Positions 6,841 to 8,460 of a stretch of DNA of 8,460 bases are shown one piece after another (positions within the stretch are counted from its first letter, which is position 1; each line of letters begins with the position of its first letter). Under the pieces are notes generated by a model that made no database searches, was not told where the DNA came from, and was given only the letters and a program-made list of their open reading frames with translations. A program made the translations under genes and the position numbers. The DNA is from Chloroflexota bacterium. GTDB lineage: Bacteria; Chloroflexota; Limnocylindria; Limnocylindrales; CSP1-4. The stretch spans positions 1 through 8,460 of the forward strand of contig DAIERN010000053.1 of assembly GCA_027346765.1 (NCBI GenBank), given 5' to 3'.

Positions 6841-7163
6841 TGGCGAGCCAGATCTGGGCGATCGGCGAGATTGCCGACGGCCAGCCGACCAAGCTGACGC
6901 TGGAGCTGGCGACCCTCGCCCGCACGCTCGCGACTGCAAGTGGGGGAGAGGCTCGAACCGTGCTGATCGGCGCTGGCGCCGGTGCGGCGGGTGACGCCGC
7001 GGCGGCATACGGGCCCGACGTGCTGGCGGTCGATGTCGACGGGCTGGCCGACCGACCGGTGGCTGCGATGGTCGCACCCCGGGTGGCAGCGCTGGTGGCC
7101 GAAAGGAAGCCCGACTTCCTGTTGGTCGGTGCCTCGAACGACGGCAAGGACATCGCAGGTTAA
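6840..7163 (+). CDS. etfA: EtfA N-terminal part, ended by an in-frame TAA
   Basis: These 107 codons encode the start of an ETF alpha subunit, including IWAIGEI near the N-terminus and the segment DFLLVGASNDGKDIAG at about residues 92-107. The frame ends at TAA 7161-7163, where family members continue with an Arg or similar residue followed by a Leu-rich helix. The remainder of EtfA follows immediately in the same frame. The break lies inside domain I, not at a domain boundary, so this piece alone should not fold into a working subunit. ATG at 6840 overlaps the etfB stop (TGATG), as is usual for etfBA pairs. Confidence 0.88.
   Translation: MASQIWAIGEIADGQPTKLTLELATLARTLATASGGEARTVLIGAGAGAAGDAAAAYGPDVLAVDVDGLADRPVAAMVAPRVAALVAERKPDFLLVGASNDGKDIAG
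7161..7163 (+). other. In-frame TAA interrupting etfA
   Basis: A single ochre codon separates two parts of one EtfA reading frame with no shift of frame and no lost residues relative to the family spacing. By my reading it occupies the position of a commonly conserved Arg (the DIAxR pattern). A CGN to TAA change needs at least two base substitutions. TTG follows directly (TAATTG), so re-initiation is conceivable. Assembly error, a true nonsense mutation and recoding are all possible; error or mutation is most likely. Confidence 0.9.
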
Positions 7164-7826
7164 TTGCTCGGACTGACCGACCTGCCGCTCCTCGCCAACG
7201 GCTCCGGCGTGACGTGGGGCGACGCCGCGCCCAACGTGGAGATGAGCACCTTTGGCGGCAAGCTGGTCACGCACAGCACCTTCGCCGGCACGCGCGGCAT
7301 GATCATCGTCCGGCCGGCTTCGGTCAGCGCCGAGCCCGCGTCGGCGCCGGGCAGGGTGGAGCAGGTCAACGTGACCGTCAGCGACGAGCTGCCGGCCGTG
7401 AAGATCACCGGCTCAGTCGAGGAGTCCGGTGCTGCCGCGCCCATCGAGGAGGCGCGGATCATCGTTGGCGCGGGGCGCGGCATCGGCTCTGTTGACGGCC
7501 TGAAAGTGATCGAAGACCTGGCCGCGGCGCTGGGTGGTGCCGTGGGCGCGACCAGAGCAGTGGTCGATTCCGGTTGGGTGCCGTACGGCCAGCAGATCGG
7601 CCAGACCGGCAAGATCGTCAAGCCGTCGCTGTACGTCGCGTGCGGCATCAGTGGCGCCATCCAGCACAAGGTGGGCGTCCAGACCGCGGGCACGATCATC
7701 GCCATCAACCGCGACGCAGACGCACCAATCGCCGAGTTTGCCGACCTGTTCGTGGTCGGTGACCTGTTCGAAATCGTGCCGCGCCTGACCGCAGCGCTGC
7801 GCGCCCGCAAATCAGAGAGCGCCTAA
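7164..7826 (+). CDS. etfA: EtfA C-terminal part with FAD-binding domain
   Basis: This part carries the FAD-binding domain of the ETF alpha subunit. Visible features are ARIIVGAGRGIG at about residues 97-108 of this piece, the FAD contact segment VPYGQQIGQTGK at 139-150, and the alpha-subunit signature SLYVACGISGAIQH at 155-168, followed by AGTIIAINRDADAPIAEFADLFVVGD. Together with the 107 codons upstream the length is about 327 residues, normal for EtfA. The only start at the break is TTG at 7164, directly after the TAA; the next in-frame ATG is at 7242. If the stop is real and not bypassed, ETF function from this locus is probably lost, unless re-initiation yields two complementing pieces. 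Confidence 0.88.
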   Translation: MLGLTDLPLLANGSGVTWGDAAPNVEMSTFGGKLVTHSTFAGTRGMIIVRPASVSAEPASAPGRVEQVNVTVSDELPAVKITGSVEESGAAAPIEEARIIVGAGRGIGSVDGLKVIEDLAAALGGAVGATRAVVDSGWVPYGQQIGQTGKIVKPSLYVACGISGAIQHKVGVQTAGTIIAINRDADAPIAEFADLFVVGDLFEIVPRLTAALRARKSESA

Positions 7827-7840
7827 GGGCCGAAAGGCTC
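7827..7840 (+). other. GAAA-tetraloop hairpin after etfA
   Basis: Directly after the etfA stop, GGGCC and GGCTC pair (five pairs, one G-U) around a GAAA loop at 7832-7835. GNRA loops are unusually stable for short stems. There is no T-run after it, so it is not a standard intrinsic terminator; it could mark the transcript end or protect an RNA 3' end. Function is inferred. Confidence 0.35.
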
Positions 7841-7849
7841 ACCGAAATA

Positions 7850-7866
7850 GGGGTCCATCTGACCCT
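7850..7866 (+). other. Small inverted repeat in the etfA-ferredoxin spacer
   Basis: GGGTC at 7851-7855 and GACCC at 7861-7865 are perfect inverted copies around a 5-nt loop, extended by one G-U pair. No T-run follows. It could be a weak hairpin or an operator half-site pair for the ferredoxin gene. Nothing else recognisable lies in the 102-bp spacer apart from the ferredoxin ribosome binding site. Confidence 0.25.
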
Positions 7867-7917
7867 GTTGCGCACCTCGCCAAGACGGGACGATCACGCT
7901 GCCAACCGTCTATGAAC

Positions 7918-7923
7918 GAGGAG
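7918..7923 (+). promoter_or_regulatory. Ribosome binding site of the ferredoxin gene
   Basis: GAGGAG is a strong Shine-Dalgarno match 5 nt before the GTG at 7929. It supports the GTG start and contrasts with the genes upstream, which lack a clear site. Confidence 0.65.
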
Positions 7924-7928
7924 CGGAA

Positions 7929-8225
7929 GTGACCTACGTAATCGCCGAGCCGTGTGTCGACGTGATGGAGCTGTCGTGCGTCGCGGTCTGCCCGGTCGAC
8001 TGCATCCACTACGACCAGGGTGTCGACCGGATGCTGTACATCGATCCCAACGAGTGCATCGACTGCGGGGCGTGCGAGCCCGAATGCTCAGTCGAGGCCA
8101 TTCGCGTTGAAGATCAGCTGCCCGATGACTGGCGGCCCTACACCGAGATCAACGCGCTCTGGTTCAAGGACAAGGACGCTGCGCGCGCGAAGCTCGACGC
8201 GCTCAAGCCCAGAGCGGCGGCTTAA
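7929..8225 (+). CDS. fdxA: Seven-iron ferredoxin (3Fe-4S plus 4Fe-4S)
   Basis: This 98-residue cytoplasmic electron carrier matches the FdxA type of 7Fe ferredoxin. By family pattern C9, C17 and C53 bind the [3Fe-4S] cluster, and C21, C43, C46 and C49 bind the [4Fe-4S] cluster; C25 is an extra cysteine in the VCPVDC segment. The core PNECIDCGACEPEC at about residues 40-53 is highly typical. A Ser follows C53 where Pro is usual. The C-terminal tail (about residues 62-98) contains the WxxYxEINALWF helix seen in this family. The GTG start at 7929 is supported by GAGGAG. It follows etfA by 102 bp on the same strand, so it may be separately transcribed. Whether it exchanges electrons with the ETF system is not shown. 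Its last 23 bp overlap the convergent small gene. Confidence 0.92.
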   Translation: MTYVIAEPCVDVMELSCVAVCPVDCIHYDQGVDRMLYIDPNECIDCGACEPECSVEAIRVEDQLPDDWRPYTEINALWFKDKDAARAKLDALKPRAAA

Positions 8226-8436
8226 GCACCATCAGCGTCACGATCGCGAAAACGATCGCGACCGCGACCAGCCCAAGAACGTTGCTCCGTCGCGCGGCGG
8301 CGCGGTAGTCGGCCGAATCCGGGTCGGCGAGCGCGGCCGCGCGCCAGGCCGCGGCGTCCTGCGGCTCGGCCGCGGGCGTCTGCGCGGCGGCCGGCGTCGC
8401 CAGCAAAGCCGCGGCGAGGATCAGCGCGCGAATCAC
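8203..8436 (-). CDS. Small exported or membrane-anchored protein, function unknown
   Basis: The 77-residue product begins MIRALILAAALLATPAAAQ, a convincing signal peptide with a possible cleavage after the AAA stretch. A roughly 30-residue Ala- and Asp-rich segment follows, then a strong transmembrane helix (NVLGLVAVAIVFAIVTLMVL) and a short tail KPPLWA. I chose the GTG at 8436 because it puts the positive charge next to the hydrophobic core; a TTG at 8451 adds five residues, and the frame stays open to the window edge, so a longer protein is possible. No Shine-Dalgarno sequence is seen. The family is not recognised. The 3' end overlaps the ferredoxin gene by 23 bp, tail to tail. Confidence 0.55.
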   Translation of the reverse strand: MIRALILAAALLATPAAAQTPAAEPQDAAAWRAAALADPDSADYRAAARRSNVLGLVAVAIVFAIVTLMVLKPPLWA

Positions 8437-8460
8437 CGCGAGGGCCGGCAACCGTAGCCG

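Noticed and set aside
7161..7163. Programmed recoding or an unusual amino acid at the etfA stop
   Set aside because: TAA is not the selenocysteine (TGA) or pyrrolysine (TAG) codon, no recoding structure is evident, and ETF alpha has no known need for one. Mutation or sequence error is simpler.
7827..7870. Intrinsic terminator after etfA
   Set aside because: The stems are short and no T-run follows, so I list only hairpins of unknown function.

Overview
The window comes from a very GC-rich bacterium, with G or C at most third codon positions. An ETF-linked acyl-CoA oxidation module is combined with a FadF/EtfD-type membrane iron-sulfur oxidoreductase and a seven-iron ferredoxin. Two divergent genes also carry a TANNNT box exactly 7 nt before ATG. 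Together this suggests a high-GC, menaquinone-using, aerobic lineage, for example Actinomycetota or Chloroflexota. That placement is inference; no rRNA or other decisive marker is present.

Layout. (1) Positions 1-92, minus strand: the first about 30 codons of an unidentified gene running off the left edge. (2) Positions 92-3194, plus strand: moaC, mogA and a 695-residue membrane Fe-S oxidoreductase, packed with overlapping stop and start codons, so one transcript is likely. The start of moaC is damaged or non-canonical. (3) Positions 3177-4718, minus strand: an asparagine-synthase-like protein that overlaps the end of the Fe-S gene tail to tail. (4) Positions 4719-4896: a divergent control region with two predicted leaderless promoters and, between them, an array of four 20-bp repeats, two in each orientation. 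(5) Positions 4897-7826, plus strand: acyl-CoA dehydrogenase, etfB and etfA. The etfA reading frame carries an in-frame TAA that splits it into two colinear pieces. (6) Positions 7827-7928: a spacer with two small hairpins. (7) Positions 7929-8225: a 7Fe ferredoxin with a good ribosome binding site. (8) Positions 8203-8436, minus strand: a small signal-peptide and membrane-anchor protein overlapping the ferredoxin end.

How the genes work together: the acyl-CoA dehydrogenase would pass electrons from an acyl-CoA to the EtfAB flavoprotein, and the FadF/EtfD-like protein would oxidise EtfAB and reduce the membrane quinone. This replaces the classical ETF-ubiquinone oxidoreductase, which is absent here. 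The moaC and mogA genes make molybdenum cofactor and have no obvious functional link to this chain; they are joined to it by position. Most of the window is recognisable metabolism. The parts worth a second look are the repeat array and promoters at 4719-4896, the interrupted etfA, the odd moaC start, and the asparagine-synthase-like protein without a glutaminase nucleophile.
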